From Muribacter muris (GTDB lineage: Bacteria; Pseudomonadota; Gammaproteobacteria; Enterobacterales; Pasteurellaceae): 64,000 nt of DNA. The position numbers and the translations under genes are program-made. The stretch is taken from contig NZ_JWIZ01000056.1 in NCBI RefSeq assembly GCF_001038205.1, positions 1 through 64,000 on the forward strand, written 5' to 3'. Below are positions 38,799 to 49,686 of the stretch, piece after piece. Within the stretch, counting starts at the first letter, position 1, and each line of letters begins with the position of its first letter. Under the pieces are notes generated by a model. The model saw nothing but the letters and a program-made list of their open reading frames with translations. It was not told where the DNA came from and did not search any database.

Positions 38799-40559
38799 AT
38801 GGATAAACAACGACAACAACAGCTGCAAAAATGGCTACGCAGACAGCAAACAATGATAAGGAAATGGCTCTATCTTAACGTACTCTTGGGGGCAATCAGT
38901 GCGTTATTGATGGTCGGGCAAATGTGGCTGCTTGCCGCAATGTTGCATAAAATGATTGTAGAGCATCAACACCCTGACCAATTTATTCCACAATTAGTCG
39001 GATTACTCGGCTGCTTTATCGGGCGGGCAATTTTAGTCTGGTTGCGGGAAAGAGCCGGTTTTAAAGCAGGACAGGCACTGCGTTTGCATTTACGCCGTGT
39101 GGTGTTAGATAAACTGGCACAAATCGGCCCGTTAAGTATTCAACAACGTCCGGCGGGTAGCTGGGCGGCGTTGATGCTTGAACAGGTGGAAAATATCCAT
39201 AACTTTTATGCACGCTATTTGCCGCAGCAATTTTTATCGTTGATCGTCCCGCTTGTTATCCTCTGTTTTGTCTTTCCGCTGAACTGGGCGGCAGGGCTGA
39301 TCCTGTTTGGCACATTGCCGTTATTGCCGATTTTTATGGCACTGGCCGGAATGAAAGCAGCCGAGGCAAACCAACGCAACATCGGCGTATTATCTCGTTT
39401 AAACGGGCAATTTTTAGATAGTTTAAAAGGGCTGGACACTATCCGCTTGTTTGGGCGAGGAGAACATCAAACCGCAGAAATTTATCAGCGCACGGAAGAT
39501 TTTCGCCTTAGCACGATGGACGTGCTGAAAATGGCGTTTCTCTCCTCGGCGGTACTGGAGTTTTTTACCGCCGTTTCGATTGCAGTGATGGCGGTCTATT
39601 TCGGCTTTATCTATTTGGGCGAATTGGATTTCGGCTATTATGAGGTTGGCGTGAGCTTGTTTGTCGGCTTTTTCTGTTTAATGTTAGCGCCCGAGTTTTA
39701 TCAACCGTTACGGGAATTGGGTGTGTATTATCACGATAAGGCGGCGGCAATCGGCGCGGCGGATAGTCTTGAGGCTTTTTTAACTCAACCGATAATGACC
39801 CAAGCAAGCGGGCAGATCCGCTTAAAAAATAGCAAAATAGAAATTCAAGCAACCGATTGCGTGATTTTATCTCCGCAGGGGAAACCGCTCACCCAACCTC
39901 TGAATTTTTGCTTGGCATCTCACCGAAAAATAGCCCTGGTTGGTCAAAGCGGCGCGGGTAAAAGCTCGTTAATGAATATGCTATTAGGCTTCTTGGCTTA
40001 TGAAGGAAGTTTGAAAATCAACGGGGTCGAACTGCGAGAGTTGGATATGGCAGACTGGCGGGCAAAATTAGCGTGGGTCGGGCAAAACCCGCAGTTGATG
40101 CGGGGAACGTTGCGGGAGAATTTACTTCTTGGGCATTCAACGGCAAGCGAAGCCGAGATTGCACGAGCGTTGGTGTTATCCAAAGCCGATGAGTTTGTGT
40201 ATCGGCTCGGCTTGGATAGCGAGGTAAAAGACGGCAATGCAGGCATTTCCGGTGGGCAAGCCCAGCGGATTGCCATCGCCAGAGCTTTACTTCGCCCTTA
40301 TCAGCTACTCTTATTGGACGAACCGACTGCCAGCCTCGATTTGCAATCGGAGCAACAAGTGCTGGCGGCGTTGCATAATTTAAGCCGTGAACAGACCACC
40401 TTGATGATCACCCACCGCATAGAAGATCTCAAACAGTGCGATGAAATTTGGGTGATGAAACAGGGGCAGATTGTGCAACAAGGGCAATTTGCCGAGCTTG
40501 AACAACAAGGCTTTTTTGCCGAATTACTAGCCACTGCCAACCCACAATTAGAAGGATAA
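38799..40559 (+). CDS. cydD: Heterodimeric ABC exporter subunit CydD
   Basis: Half of the CydDC glutathione/cysteine exporter needed to assemble cytochrome bd. The 586-residue protein has an N-terminal six-span domain and a C-terminal ATPase domain with Walker A VGQSGAGKSSLMN (near residue 388), the signature GISGGQAQRIAIARALL and Walker B QLLLLDEPTASLD. cydC begins 2 nt after its stop. Confidence 0.95.
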   Translation: MDKQRQQQLQKWLRRQQTMIRKWLYLNVLLGAISALLMVGQMWLLAAMLHKMIVEHQHPDQFIPQLVGLLGCFIGRAILVWLRERAGFKAGQALRLHLRRVVLDKLAQIGPLSIQQRPAGSWAALMLEQVENIHNFYARYLPQQFLSLIVPLVILCFVFPLNWAAGLILFGTLPLLPIFMALAGMKAAEANQRNIGVLSRLNGQFLDSLKGLDTIRLFGRGEHQTAEIYQRTEDFRLSTMDVLKMAFLSSAVLEFFTAVSIAVMAVYFGFIYLGELDFGYYEVGVSLFVGFFCLMLAPEFYQPLRELGVYYHDKAAAIGAADSLEAFLTQPIMTQASGQIRLKNSKIEIQATDCVILSPQGKPLTQPLNFCLASHRKIALVGQSGAGKSSLMNMLLGFLAYEGSLKINGVELRELDMADWRAKLAWVGQNPQLMRGTLRENLLLGHSTASEAEIARALVLSKADEFVYRLGLDSEVKDGNAGISGGQAQRIAIARALLRPYQLLLLDEPTASLDLQSEQQVLAALHNLSREQTTLMITHRIEDLKQCDEIWVMKQGQIVQQGQFAELEQQGFFAELLATANPQLEG

Positions 40560-40561
40560 CA

Positions 40562-42235
40562 ATGCGCGCGCTTTTCCCTTTTTTCTCCCTTTACCGCACC
40601 CATTGGGGACGGCTGTTCCTAGGCACAGTGCTGGCGATAGTCGGTTTAACCGCCAGTATCGGTCTATTGAGCTTATCCGGCTGGTTTTTGGCGGCTTCTG
40701 CTTTGGTCGGCTCAAGTCTGCTCTTCAACTTTTTCTATCCGTCTTCAGGGGTGAGAGGGCTGGCGATTGGGAGAACTATTTCACGCTATTTTGAACGCTT
40801 GGTCACCCACGATGCTACGTTTCGTGTGCTGGCAAACTTGCGGGTGTCGGTCTTTAAAAAGCTGATTCCGCTTAGTCCGGCAGGCTTGAGCCGCTATCGT
40901 CATAGCGAACTGTTAAACCGTTTGGTTGCTGATGTGGATACCCTTGATACCCTGTATCTGAACCTACTCTCACCGTTTATCAGTGCGCTAATGGTGATCG
41001 TGTTTATGGCGATTGGGCTATCCTTTATTTCACCGTTATTAGCGTGGGTTGTTTGTTGCACGTTAGCCGCATTATTGCTGATTTTGCCGACTATTTTCTA
41101 CCATTTAGGCAGAAAATTAGGGCAGATTGCGGTTCATACCCGTGCCGCTTACCGTAGCCAATTTATCGAATGGATCGAACTCAACGCCGAATTTTTATTG
41201 TTCGGCGTGCAGCAGACGATGCGTGAGAAATTACATCAGACGGAACATCAATGGCTGGCGGTACAGGGCAGAGAAAGCCAACTGGGCAGTTTATCCAATG
41301 CGTTGCTCATCGTATTAAACGGCATATTGGTAACGATCACCTTATATTTATCGGCAACGGCAATCAATGTTGAAAATGCAGAGCAACCGCAGGCGCTGAT
41401 TGCTTTGGTGGTTTTTTGTGTGCTGGCATCACTGGAAATTTTAATGCCGATTGGCATTGCGTTTTTGCATTTAGGGCAGGTGATTAGTGCAGCAGAACGC
41501 ATTGGCGAGATTACCGAGCAAATGCCCACTGTGGTTTTCCAAGGGAAAGCCGTTTGGCAAAAAATAGCGGAAAACCGACCGCTTGTTCGCTTTGAAAAAG
41601 TCGATTTTCATTATCCGCAGCGGACCGACAGAATATTAAACAACCTCTCTTTTGAGATAGCACCACGCCAAAAGATCGCGATTTTAGGCAAAACCGGCAG
41701 CGGCAAATCCACCCTTTTCCAACTCTTAAACCGCAATTACGACCTGACAAGCGGTCAGATTTTGTTAAACGGTTGCAAAATCGAAACCTATCCGGAACAA
41801 ACATTGCGGCAGCATTTGGTTACTCTTAGCCAACGTGTCCATATCTTCAGCCAATCGCTACGTGATAATTTGCGGATAGGCAATCCAAATGCAACGGATA
41901 GCGCGCTTAATCAAGTGCTGGCGGATGTCGGGTTAGCCTATTTGACAGAGCAAAGTGGACTGGATGTGTGGCTGGGAGAAGGCGGACGACCCCTTTCAGG
42001 GGGCGAACAACGCCGCTTAGGATTAGCACGCTTATTGCTAAGCGAGGCGGAAATCGTGTTGTTAGATGAACCGACCGAAGGTTTGGATCGAGAAACGGAG
42101 CAGCACATTTTGCAACTGATTTTCAATCATTGCCGACACCGCACCCTCTTAATGATCACCCACCGCTTGAACGGTTTAGAGCGTTTTGATCGGGTTTATA
42201 GATTAGATCAAGGGGAATTGGTTGGCTCAAACTGA
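40562..42235 (+). CDS. cydC: Heterodimeric ABC exporter subunit CydC
   Basis: Second half of the CydDC exporter, 557 residues, with six spans followed by an ATPase domain: Walker A LGKTGSGKSTLFQ (near residue 378), signature PLSGGEQRRLGLARLLL, and Walker B EIVLLDEPTEGLD. It is coupled to cydD. Its last 28 bases overlap a decayed gene on the opposite strand. Confidence 0.95.
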   Translation: MRALFPFFSLYRTHWGRLFLGTVLAIVGLTASIGLLSLSGWFLAASALVGSSLLFNFFYPSSGVRGLAIGRTISRYFERLVTHDATFRVLANLRVSVFKKLIPLSPAGLSRYRHSELLNRLVADVDTLDTLYLNLLSPFISALMVIVFMAIGLSFISPLLAWVVCCTLAALLLILPTIFYHLGRKLGQIAVHTRAAYRSQFIEWIELNAEFLLFGVQQTMREKLHQTEHQWLAVQGRESQLGSLSNALLIVLNGILVTITLYLSATAINVENAEQPQALIALVVFCVLASLEILMPIGIAFLHLGQVISAAERIGEITEQMPTVVFQGKAVWQKIAENRPLVRFEKVDFHYPQRTDRILNNLSFEIAPRQKIAILGKTGSGKSTLFQLLNRNYDLTSGQILLNGCKIETYPEQTLRQHLVTLSQRVHIFSQSLRDNLRIGNPNATDSALNQVLADVGLAYLTEQSGLDVWLGEGGRPLSGGEQRRLGLARLLLSEAEIVLLDEPTEGLDRETEQHILQLIFNHCRHRTLLMITHRLNGLERFDRVYRLDQGELVGSN

Positions 42236-42480
42236 GCGGGAGAGTCCGAGTCCAATAACATCTTATTTTCTTTCTGCCAGATTGTTTTTTCGGCGAAGGT
42301 ATGCTTATTTTGAGTATGTTTAATCTCGTTAAAAGCAATTTCCCAGACATCACTGGGTAGCTGTTTAGCAACGGGGAAACGCATCAAATAGCTTGCTAAT
42401 GCTTTTTGCTCTTCAACTGAATCGGAAAGGTAGCGAGCCGTCGCCCGAAATTGAATCCCTTAGTATTTAAGTGTGGACAT
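42208..42480 (-). pseudogene. Remnant of a YhbP/pyridoxamine-oxidase-like protein (tentative)
   Basis: On the minus strand an open frame reads GIQFRATARYLSDSVEEQKA, then LASYLMRFPVAKQLPSDVWE and IAFNEIKHTQNK, and ends at 42208. The pattern resembles the C-terminal half of small FMN-binding split-barrel proteins of the YhbP (UPF0306) type. Just before it, in frame, is TAA (42460-42462), preceded by an ATG at 42480 and a plausible continuation (QMEKLPMSTLKY). The TAA could have been CAA. No intact N-terminal half was found upstream. Family assignment is by impression only. Confidence 0.45.
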
Positions 42481-42737
42481 AGGGAGCTTCTCCATTTGAA
42501 TATCATCAAGGCTAGGTTCTATCCTGTGACCTGGGTATAAAAATGTTAACTTTAGAGAAATTGATATTATAGATATGTAAGGAAATTTACAGTATGTGAA
42601 ACAAGTTGAAAAGCCAACTAGCTAACTTTTGTGTTAAACATATCTTCGATCTACTTTCACAAAATGATAAAAATAATTTCAGCACACATTGAAAAATATG
42701 AAATATATATCTTTGAATTTGAAAGAGAATTTTTAGA
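42481..42737. other. AT-rich spacer before relA
   Basis: No supported gene. The part nearest 42481 may continue the decayed gene on the minus strand (an open frame reads ...FLYPGHRIEPSLDDIQ). The rest is AT-rich with no clear repeats. Confidence 0.4.
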
Positions 42738-42766
42738 TAACAAAAAGGTAGATTTTAGGCTATAAT
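42738..42766 (+). promoter_or_regulatory. Candidate relA promoter
   Basis: A consensus -10 box TATAAT at 42761-42766 lies 67 bp before the relA ATG. A -35 match at 17-bp spacing (TAACAA, 42738-42743) is weak. No other clear -10 was seen in the spacer. Confidence 0.45.
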
Positions 42767-42833
42767 CTACCCTCAATTTAAGATTGTCAAAATCTGTCAA
42801 GAACCCCTTGCTATTCTGTACTCAGGAGGACTT

Positions 42834-45038
42834 ATGGTTGCTATTCGCCGCTCACACCTACTCGAACCGACCAATTTTGAATTGGCTAGTTGGAGTGCGG
42901 CTTTGAAGATGTCGCCGATTACTTTTGAGGAATTACAGAGTGCTTGGCAGTATGCGCAGGAGAAATTGGACACCGACCAATTCCACTTGATGTGGTACGG
43001 CATTGAAATGGTCGAAATTCTGCACGGGCTGAATATGGATGATGACAGTCTAATCGCCGCCCTACTTTTTCCGTTAGTCAAGCAGCATATTATTGATTTG
43101 GTGCAAGTCAAAGAGCATTTCGGCAATCAGGTCAAAAATTTGGTGAAAGGCGTGCTTGAAATGGATAATATCCGCCAGCTCAACGCCAGCCACACTTCTG
43201 ATCTGCAAATCGACAATATCCGCCGAATGTTACTGGCGATGGTGGACGACTTCCGCTGCGTGGTAATCAAACTCGCCGAGCGGATTGTCTATCTGAGAGA
43301 TGTGGAACGTTGCAGCGAAGAAGATCTGGTACTCGCCGCCAAAGAGTGTTCCCATATCTATGCACCGCTGGCGAACCGCTTGGGCATCGGTCAGCTCAAA
43401 TGGGAACTGGAAGATTACTGTTTCCGAGCTTTGCATCCCAAAGAGTATCGTCAAATTGCCAAATATGATTTGGCGGAGCGGCGGCTCGATCGGGAAAAAT
43501 ATATTGCTAATTTTGTCGCCGATCTGACCGCTTGTTTAAAAGAAGAATTGAATGAGGTGCAGGTTTACGGTCGCCCGAAACATATTTACAGCATTTGGAA
43601 AAAAATGCAGAAAAAACATTTAACCTTCAATCAGTTATTTGATGTGCGGGCGGTACGGGTCATCGTCCCGACCCTTGAGGATTGCTACACGGCACTCGGC
43701 GTTGTCCATACCCAATACCTGCATTTAGCGGAACATTTCGATGACTATATTTCCAACCCGAAACCGAACGGCTACCAATCCATTCATACCGTCGTTTTAG
43801 GCAAGGGCGATAAGCCGATTGAAGTGCAGATCCGCACTCAAAAAATGCACGATGATGCCGAGTTAGGCGTGGCGGCACACTGGAAATATAAAGAGGGGGC
43901 AGCGGCAGGTCGTTCCGGTTACGAAGAAAAAATCGTCTGGTTACGCAAACTGTTGGATTGGCAAAAAGATATTGCCGATTCCGGTGATGTTTTGGCAGAA
44001 ATGCGCTCGCAAGTTTTTGATGATCGGGTGTATGTATTTACCCCGAAAGGCGATGTCGTCGATCTGCCGAATAATGCCACCTCGCTTGATTTCGCCTATA
44101 CGATCCACAGTGAAATCGGGCATAGGTGCATCGGTGCAAAAGTCGCCGGCAGAATCGTACCCTTTACCTATATTCTGCAAATGGGGGATCAGGTTGAAAT
44201 CATCACCCAAAAAAATCCAAATCCAAGCCGAGATTGGCTCAATCCAAGTCAAGGCTTTGTGAATACCGCCAAAGCCCGCTCCAAAATTATTGCGTGGTTT
44301 AAAAAATTGGATCGGGAAAAGCACATTCCGATCGGCAAAGAAATGCTGGAAGCGGAAATGGCGAAATATCAGTTTAACTATAAACAGATCGAAGAATTTG
44401 CCCTGCCCCGCTATAATTTAAAACAGCTTGACGATCTCTATGCCAGCATTGGCGGCGGCGATATCCGTCTCAACCAGCTAATGCACTATTTGCAAAACAA
44501 ACTGGTCAAAACCACTGCCGAGCAAGCCGATGAAGCAGTGTTAAAGCAAGTGGCAAATAAAAACCAAAGCCCAAAACCGCACAAAAACGGCTTTATCGTG
44601 GTTGAGGGGGTCGGCAATCTAATGCATCATATCGCCCGCTGCTGCCAACCTATCCCCGGTGATGACATTGTTGGCTATATCACGCAAGGGAGAGGGATTT
44701 CCATTCACCGAGCCGATTGCGAACAACTGTTTGATCTACAAAGTAACAGCCCGGAACGGGTGGTCGATGCCGAATGGGGCGAGCATTACGCCACCGGCTT
44801 TAGTCTGACGATCCGTGTGATTGCAAACGATCGCAACGGCTTATTGCGTGATGTCAGTGCTATTATGGCAAACGAAAAAATTAACGTACTAGGTGTTTCC
44901 AGCCGTACCGACACGAAACGGCGCATTGCCACCATTGATGTGGAAGTCGAATTGAATAATATCCAACTGCTAAGCAAATTGACCGCCCGCATCGTCCAGC
45001 TAGACGATGTGATCGAAGCAAAACGCTTGTCAAATTAA
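42834..45038 (+). CDS. relA: (p)ppGpp synthetase RelA
   Basis: Ribosome-associated GTP/GDP pyrophosphokinase of the stringent response. The 734-residue protein has a degenerate hydrolase domain: [14 protein letters not shown] replaces the catalytic HD pair, as in E. coli RelA. It is followed by the synthetase domain ([45 protein letters not shown]), a TGS domain near residue 400 ([14 protein letters not shown]), and a C-terminal ACT domain. AGGAGG lies 5-6 nt before the ATG. dxr begins 11 nt after the stop. Confidence 0.96.
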   Translation: MVAIRRSHLLEPTNFELASWSAALKMSPITFEELQSAWQYAQEKLDTDQFHLMWYGIEMVEILHGLNMDDDSLIAALLFPLVKQHIIDLVQVKEHFGNQVKNLVKGVLEMDNIRQLNASHTSDLQIDNIRRMLLAMVDDFRCVVIKLAERIVYLRDVERCSEEDLVLAAKECSHIYAPLANRLGIGQLKWELEDYCFRALHPKEYRQIAKYDLAERRLDREKYIANFVADLTACLKEELNEVQVYGRPKHIYSIWKKMQKKHLTFNQLFDVRAVRVIVPTLEDCYTALGVVHTQYLHLAEHFDDYISNPKPNGYQSIHTVVLGKGDKPIEVQIRTQKMHDDAELGVAAHWKYKEGAAAGRSGYEEKIVWLRKLLDWQKDIADSGDVLAEMRSQVFDDRVYVFTPKGDVVDLPNNATSLDFAYTIHSEIGHRCIGAKVAGRIVPFTYILQMGDQVEIITQKNPNPSRDWLNPSQGFVNTAKARSKIIAWFKKLDREKHIPIGKEMLEAEMAKYQFNYKQIEEFALPRYNLKQLDDLYASIGGGDIRLNQLMHYLQNKLVKTTAEQADEAVLKQVANKNQSPKPHKNGFIVVEGVGNLMHHIARCCQPIPGDDIVGYITQGRGISIHRADCEQLFDLQSNSPERVVDAEWGEHYATGFSLTIRVIANDRNGLLRDVSAIMANEKINVLGVSSRTDTKRRIATIDVEVELNNIQLLSKLTARIVQLDDVIEAKRLSN

Positions 45039-45049
45039 AGGAAATAAGA

Positions 45050-46240
45050 ATGAAAAAATTGGTGATTTTAGGTTCAACCGGTTCGATTGGCAAAAGCACG
45101 CTCTCAGTCGTCGCACATAATCCGACCCAATACCACGTCTTTGGATTGGTCGGCGGCAAAAATGTTACCTTGATGACCGAGCAATGCCAGCAATTCCAGC
45201 CCGAATTTGTCGCAATGGACGATCCTGCCGCTGCCAAGCAATTAGCCGATAATCTTCGCCAATTAAAGATCAACAGTGAAGTATTGACAGGGCAGAAGGC
45301 GATCTGTGAACTATCTTCACATCACGAGGTGGATATGGTAATGGCGGCGATTGTGGGGGCAGCCGGTTTATTGCCGACATTAGCTGCCGTGAAAGCCGGC
45401 AAACAGGTTTTACTCGCAAACAAAGAGAGTTTGGTAACTTGCGGACAAATTTTCATTGATGAAGCCCGCCAATCCGGCGCAAAATTATTACCGGTGGATA
45501 GCGAGCATAATGCAATATTCCAATCTCTGCCGCCCGATGCGCAAAATAAAGTCGGCTTCTGCCCGCTTGCAGAATTAGGCGTGAGCAAAATCATCTTAAC
45601 CGGTTCAGGCGGCCCTTTCCGTACCAAGCCTTTAACCGAATTTGCCACCATTACTCCCGCCCAAGCGGTTGCCCACCCGAATTGGTCAATGGGGCAAAAA
45701 ATCTCGGTGGACTCCGCCACAATGATGAATAAAGGGTTGGAATATATCGAAGCACGCTGGCTGTTTAATGCCAGTGCGGACGAAATGGAAATCATCATTC
45801 ACCCGCAATCCATTATTCACTCAATGGTTCGTTATATTGACGGCAGCGTAATCGCTCAAATGGGTAATCCCGATATGCGTACCCCGATTGCACATACAAT
45901 GGCATACCCAAACCGCATTTCAGCGGGTGTTGAACCGCTAGATTTTTTCAAACTTAACCAACTGACCTTTATTGAGCCGGATTTTGCCCGTTATCCGAAC
46001 TTAAAATTAGCGATTGACGCCTTTGCCGAAGGGCAATACGCCACTACCGCAATGAATGCCGCCAATGAAGTAGCCGTAGCCGCTTTTCTGAATAACGCTA
46101 TCCGCTTTACCGATATTGCCAGCATCAACCGCACAGTCGTTGAAAATATCGCCCCGATTCAAGTCAGAGAAATTGCCGATGTGATCCATATCGACAAACT
46201 GGCTAGAGAACTCGCGCAACAGGCTATTTTATCGGTTTAG
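45050..46240 (+). CDS. dxr: 1-deoxy-D-xylulose 5-phosphate reductoisomerase
   Basis: Converts DXP to MEP using NADPH, the committed step of the non-mevalonate isoprenoid pathway. The 396-residue protein has the NADPH-binding [12 protein letters not shown] at residues 6-17, [12 protein letters not shown] near residue 122, the metal-binding [11 protein letters not shown] near residue 148, and the ASGGPF-type catalytic loop seen as [20 protein letters not shown] precedes the ATG. It is coupled to relA by a short spacing. Confidence 0.97.
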   Translation: MKKLVILGSTGSIGKSTLSVVAHNPTQYHVFGLVGGKNVTLMTEQCQQFQPEFVAMDDPAAAKQLADNLRQLKINSEVLTGQKAICELSSHHEVDMVMAAIVGAAGLLPTLAAVKAGKQVLLANKESLVTCGQIFIDEARQSGAKLLPVDSEHNAIFQSLPPDAQNKVGFCPLAELGVSKIILTGSGGPFRTKPLTEFATITPAQAVAHPNWSMGQKISVDSATMMNKGLEYIEARWLFNASADEMEIIIHPQSIIHSMVRYIDGSVIAQMGNPDMRTPIAHTMAYPNRISAGVEPLDFFKLNQLTFIEPDFARYPNLKLAIDAFAEGQYATTAMNAANEVAVAAFLNNAIRFTDIASINRTVVENIAPIQVREIADVIHIDKLARELAQQAILSV

Positions 46241-46288
46241 GCTAAATTAGATAATAGTGGGATTATAAAATCCTCTATATACAACAAA

Positions 46289-46321
46289 ACGGTAGAGCCT
46301 TATCCGTCAAAGCTCTACCGT
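46289..46321 (+). terminator. Terminator after dxr
   Basis: ACGGTAGAGC-N13-GCTCTACCGT, a perfect 10-bp stem followed by AATTTCTTT. It lies 49 bp after the dxr stop and before convergent ycgN. Confidence 0.65.
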
Positions 46322-46427
46322 AATTTCTTTCAACCAAATTATTTAGTTATCACTTGGGATCACACAAGGACTAGACCATTACAGCGCTAATCCTCATCTA
46401 TAATAACTCTCTTTCTCAATTTTGATT

Positions 46428-46883
46428 TTAAGCGTCTTCAATCACCCACTCGAACCAATCAATAACATCTTTTTCGTGAATACCGTTTGCAATCAAAATA
46501 TTGGCTTGTTTGACGGAATCAGGATTATTAGAAATTAACGGGTGCCAATCGAATAGCGGTTTGCCTTCATAAATCAAGCGGTAAGCGCAGGTTGTAGGCA
46601 GCCAGCTAAAATCCGGCAGGTTTTTCTTGGTAAGTTTGGTACAATCCGTTTCCAGTTGGAAACGATTGGGATAATTGGTGCATTTGCCCGTTTCAACGTC
46701 CAATAAATTGCACGCAATGCGGGTGTAATAAAGCCGCTCCCGCTTTCCTCTCCCTTGAATGTATTTGCGATAGCAACATTTGCCGCAGCCATCGCATAGG
46801 GCTTCCCATTCCGCTTCATTCATTTCAAACAATGATTTCGTCTGCCAAAAAAACGGGGCGATCGTTACGTTTTTTTGCAACAT
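46428..46883 (-). CDS. ycgN: YcgN-family cysteine-cluster protein
   Basis: A 151-residue protein of the UPF0260 family. The cysteine cluster LCDGCGKCCYRKYIQG starts near residue 29; further cysteines in IACNLLDVETGKC and TDCTKL, plus TTCAYRL, suggest a metal or Fe-S site. Function is not established. Its start overlaps the stop of ybjQ by 1 nt, so the two are coupled. Confidence 0.88.
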   Translation of the reverse strand: MLQKNVTIAPFFWQTKSLFEMNEAEWEALCDGCGKCCYRKYIQGRGKRERLYYTRIACNLLDVETGKCTNYPNRFQLETDCTKLTKKNLPDFSWLPTTCAYRLIYEGKPLFDWHPLISNNPDSVKQANILIANGIHEKDVIDWFEWVIEDA

Positions 46884-47203
46884 TATCGTACAACCACCGC
46901 AGTGCCTGTTGCCACCACAATGAACATACCTTTGTTTCCGCCCATTGATTGATAATCAATAGATACGCCGACAACGGCGTTTGCACCTTTTTTTCTTGCT
47001 TCATCCGCTAATTCTTGCAAGGCTTCTTGGCGAGAGCTGTTGAGCTTGCTTTCGTACATACCCGAACGTCCGCCGATAATGTCGGTGATACCCGCAAAAA
47101 AATCCCGCACAATGTTTGCGCCGGACACGACTTCGCCAAAAACTAAGCCTTTATATTCGCTGATTTGTTTGCCTTCAATCGTTGGTGTAGTGGTAATAAT
47201 CAT
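46883..47203 (-). CDS. ybjQ: YbjQ-family (UPF0145) protein
   Basis: A 106-residue protein of the YbjQ family, which forms small pentameric rings of unknown function. Family marks are [19 protein letters not shown] near residue 22, [20 protein letters not shown] near residue 60, and a terminal GTAVVV. It lies between rdgB (9 nt upstream) and ycgN on the minus strand. Confidence 0.9.
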   Translation of the reverse strand: MIITTTPTIEGKQISEYKGLVFGEVVSGANIVRDFFAGITDIIGGRSGMYESKLNSSRQEALQELADEARKKGANAVVGVSIDYQSMGGNKGMFIVVATGTAVVVR

Positions 47204-47212
47204 TGAGTTTCC

Positions 47213-47809
47213 TTATTGAGAGAGTTGTTGTTTCAGAGATTGCAATGCCATTGCACGATGCGAAATACGTTTCTTTTCCGCCGTATCCAGTTCGGCAAAA
47301 CTGCATTGTTTCGGCGGGTAAAAGAATAGCGCATCGTAGCCAAAACCGTTTGATCCTTTTTCTTCCGTCAAAATTGAACCGGCACACTCACCCATTGCAA
47401 TTTTGGGAGTCGGATCGTTTTCGTGCTGTAAAAAAACGATACAGCTCACAAATTTTGCCTGTCGCTTATCGTATGGCACATTTTCCAATGCTTTGAGCAA
47501 TTTTTGCCGATTTGCCGCATCGTCGCCTTCTACCCCCGCATAACGTGCAGAATATAACCCCGGTGCACCGCCTAATACTTGCACAGATAAGCCTGAATCA
47601 TCGGCTATCGCCGGTAAGCCGCTGATTTTGCTGGCATAACGGGCTTTGATTAACGCATTTTCGACAAAGGTCAATCCCGTTTCGTCAGGGCTTACAATCC
47701 CAAATTCGCTTTGAGCGACAACTTCAAAGCCAAATGCGGACAGTACGTCCGCCATTTCTCTCACTTTTCCTGCATTGCTTGTTGCCAATACAACTTTGGT
47801 TTTTTCCAT
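47213..47809 (-). CDS. rdgB: XTP/dITP pyrophosphatase
   Basis: House-cleaning enzyme that removes non-canonical purine nucleotides (dITP, XTP). I chose the ATG at 47809 ([19 protein letters not shown]), giving 198 residues with GGAG about 7 nt upstream; an in-frame ATG 7 codons earlier is possible. Conserved parts are [32 protein letters not shown] and [10 protein letters not shown], then ISHRAMAL at the C-terminus. Confidence 0.95.
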   Translation of the reverse strand: MEKTKVVLATSNAGKVREMADVLSAFGFEVVAQSEFGIVSPDETGLTFVENALIKARYASKISGLPAIADDSGLSVQVLGGAPGLYSARYAGVEGDDAANRQKLLKALENVPYDKRQAKFVSCIVFLQHENDPTPKIAMGECAGSILTEEKGSNGFGYDALFFYPPKQCSFAELDTAEKKRISHRAMALQSLKQQLSQ

Positions 47810-47838
47810 CTTCTCACTCCGTTTTGCCAATTTTGGCT

Positions 47839-48792
47839 CTAATCCGACCGCTTGCTGTCGTATAAACTTGGGTCATTTTCATTTGGGCGGGTTTTAAAGC
47901 GGCGGTGCAGCCACATATACTGGCTCTGCGCCTGCATAATTTCCGCCTCAACCAACCGATTCATTCGATCGGCAGTATCAACCTCATTTTCACAGGCAGA
48001 AAAATCAACCGGAGGGCTAATTTTTACCGTATAGCCGGAAAAATCGGCATTTCGCATCGGTGTAAAAGGCACGACAACGCTTTTCGGCGCAGAGCGTAAC
48101 AACATTCGTGAACCGGTTGTCGTACACGCCTGCGGCATTGCAAAAAACGGCACAAATATACTGTTTTTGCGCCCGTAATCGTGATCCGGCGCATACCAAA
48201 TTGTTTCACCCGCCCGCAGCGCTTTAATCATTCCCCGTAAATCTTTGCGGTCGAGCATTGCTTTATTGGAGCGTACTCGCCCACGGAACTGAATCCAGTC
48301 TAGTAGCGGATTATCATTCGGGCGGTACACCCCGATACCTTGATGGTGCAACCCCACAATTCTTGCCCCCAACTCTAACGTCAAAAAATGTACGCCGACA
48401 AAAATCACCCCGCTATCTTCCGGTTGGTTAAGGTGCTCTAAACCTTCCACTTTTGACCATTTGAGAATACGTTTATCCGACCAAAACCACGCCATTCCCG
48501 TTTCAATAATCGCCATTCCGACAGAGAGTTGGTTTTCTCTCAAAATCGCCTCAATTTGTGCATTAGAATAATCGGGAAAGCACAATTCAAGGTTACGGCG
48601 GGCAATTGCCATTCGCCGTTTTCCAAATTTTAACGCACCAAACAGTTTCCCCAAACCAATGCCGATTTTGACCAACATCGGATAAGGTAAACACAATACC
48701 AGTCGAAATAGCCCGACAGCGAGCCATAATCCCCAATATTTCGGGTGTAAGAACGCCCGTTGAAACGGCGGTAATCGTTTCTCGTTTTCCAT
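47839..48792 (-). CDS. lpxL: Lipid A lauroyl-type acyltransferase (LpxL/HtrB family)
   Basis: Adds a secondary acyl chain to Kdo2-lipid IVA at the inner membrane. The 317-residue protein has an N-terminal anchor (about residues 20-40) and the catalytic HX4E motif as VHFLTLE near residue 134. [19 protein letters not shown] near residue 200 is the feature that places it with LpxL/LpxP rather than LpxM. It is 29 nt upstream of rdgB and divergent from raiA. Confidence 0.9.
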   Translation of the reverse strand: MENEKRLPPFQRAFLHPKYWGLWLAVGLFRLVLCLPYPMLVKIGIGLGKLFGALKFGKRRMAIARRNLELCFPDYSNAQIEAILRENQLSVGMAIIETGMAWFWSDKRILKWSKVEGLEHLNQPEDSGVIFVGVHFLTLELGARIVGLHHQGIGVYRPNDNPLLDWIQFRGRVRSNKAMLDRKDLRGMIKALRAGETIWYAPDHDYGRKNSIFVPFFAMPQACTTTGSRMLLRSAPKSVVVPFTPMRNADFSGYTVKISPPVDFSACENEVDTADRMNRLVEAEIMQAQSQYMWLHRRFKTRPNENDPSLYDSKRSD

Positions 48793-48954
48793 CTTGTTCC
48801 TCTTTAATATCAGCAGAGATTATAATCAATAACGCTAAAAAAGTGTTAACTAGATCAAATTTTTACGTTTTACCCGGTTTTTCAGCTTGAAATTATGCGC
48901 CAAAAGGCATAACTTGAGGTTATATGAAATCGTCATCAACAAGAGGAAAATGCT

Positions 48955-49278
48955 ATGACAATCAACATTTCAAGCAAACAAATGGATGTTACACCGGCAA
49001 TCCGCAACCATATTGAAGAGCGTTTGGCAAAACTGAACAAATGGCAAACTCAGTTGATTAACCCGCATTTTATGATCCACAAGCTCCCGAACGGCTATGA
49101 AGTAGAAGCCGCGATCGGCACACCTGTCGGGGATTTATTCGCCAAAGCACAAAACGAGGATCTCTATCAGGCGATTAACGATGTCGAACAAAAATTAGAA
49201 ACCCAACTCAATAAACAAAAACATAAAGGCGAAGCCCGCCGGGCAAATGAGAGTCTTAAGACCTTAAACGAACAATAA
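48955..49278 (+). CDS. raiA: Ribosome-associated inhibitor A (hibernation factor)
   Basis: A 107-residue HPF/YfiA-family protein that binds the ribosomal decoding centre in stationary phase or stress. It has the short form with the conserved start MTINISSKQMDVTPAIRNHI and the YQAINDVEQKLETQLNKQK helix near residue 75. AAGAGGA precedes the ATG. It is a single-gene unit. Confidence 0.94.
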   Translation: MTINISSKQMDVTPAIRNHIEERLAKLNKWQTQLINPHFMIHKLPNGYEVEAAIGTPVGDLFAKAQNEDLYQAINDVEQKLETQLNKQKHKGEARRANESLKTLNEQ

Positions 49279-49292
49279 CCTTAATTCAACGT

Positions 49293-49322
49293 AATAAGCC
49301 CAGCTTGACAACCGGGCTTATT
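49293..49322 (+). terminator. Terminator after raiA
   Basis: AATAAGCCC-N12-GGGCTTATT, a 9-bp perfect stem followed by TATTATT, 14 bp after the raiA stop. Confidence 0.82.
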
Positions 49323-49686
49323 TATTATTCGGTATTTAAAGACGCTCTTAGAATGGTTATTTATATATTATCATACAGTGTAAATTATAAAATACTTTAA
49401 AATTAATCAATTAAATATTGACTTGTTAAGTTGAAGTATAAATACGTAAAAATAAAGTATAAAAGACTAGATTTCAGATTTTATTTTTTACAGTATATGT
49501 AATACTAATGAGATAGTACGTTGCAAAAGCGATTTTGCCGAGTGTACAGATTGAAGTCGTTTTATTCTTCGTAGCATTACCTAATATAGCCATATAGTCC
49601 TTATTAGACATTGAAACACTACGTTGGTTTTGATAGACGGTTGCTAATTGAGGCGTAATACGATGAATTAGGTAGAAAATCGAAGG
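49323..49686 (-). other. AT-rich spacer with an in-frame extension of the next gene
   Basis: On the minus strand, directly after the stop of the DUF4405-like gene, the same frame stays open for 70 further codons to a TGA at 49474. It reads PSIFYLIHRITPQLATVYQN, then QRSVSMSNKDYMAILGNATK, and ends ...YLISITYTVKNKI. No SD precedes its internal ATG (49611). This may be the severed tail of a longer gene. The remaining 49323-49473 shows nothing recognisable. Confidence 0.35.

Noticed and set aside
45039-45049. A shared regulatory site between relA and dxr
   Set aside because: Only 11 bp separate the genes, holding nothing but the dxr SD.
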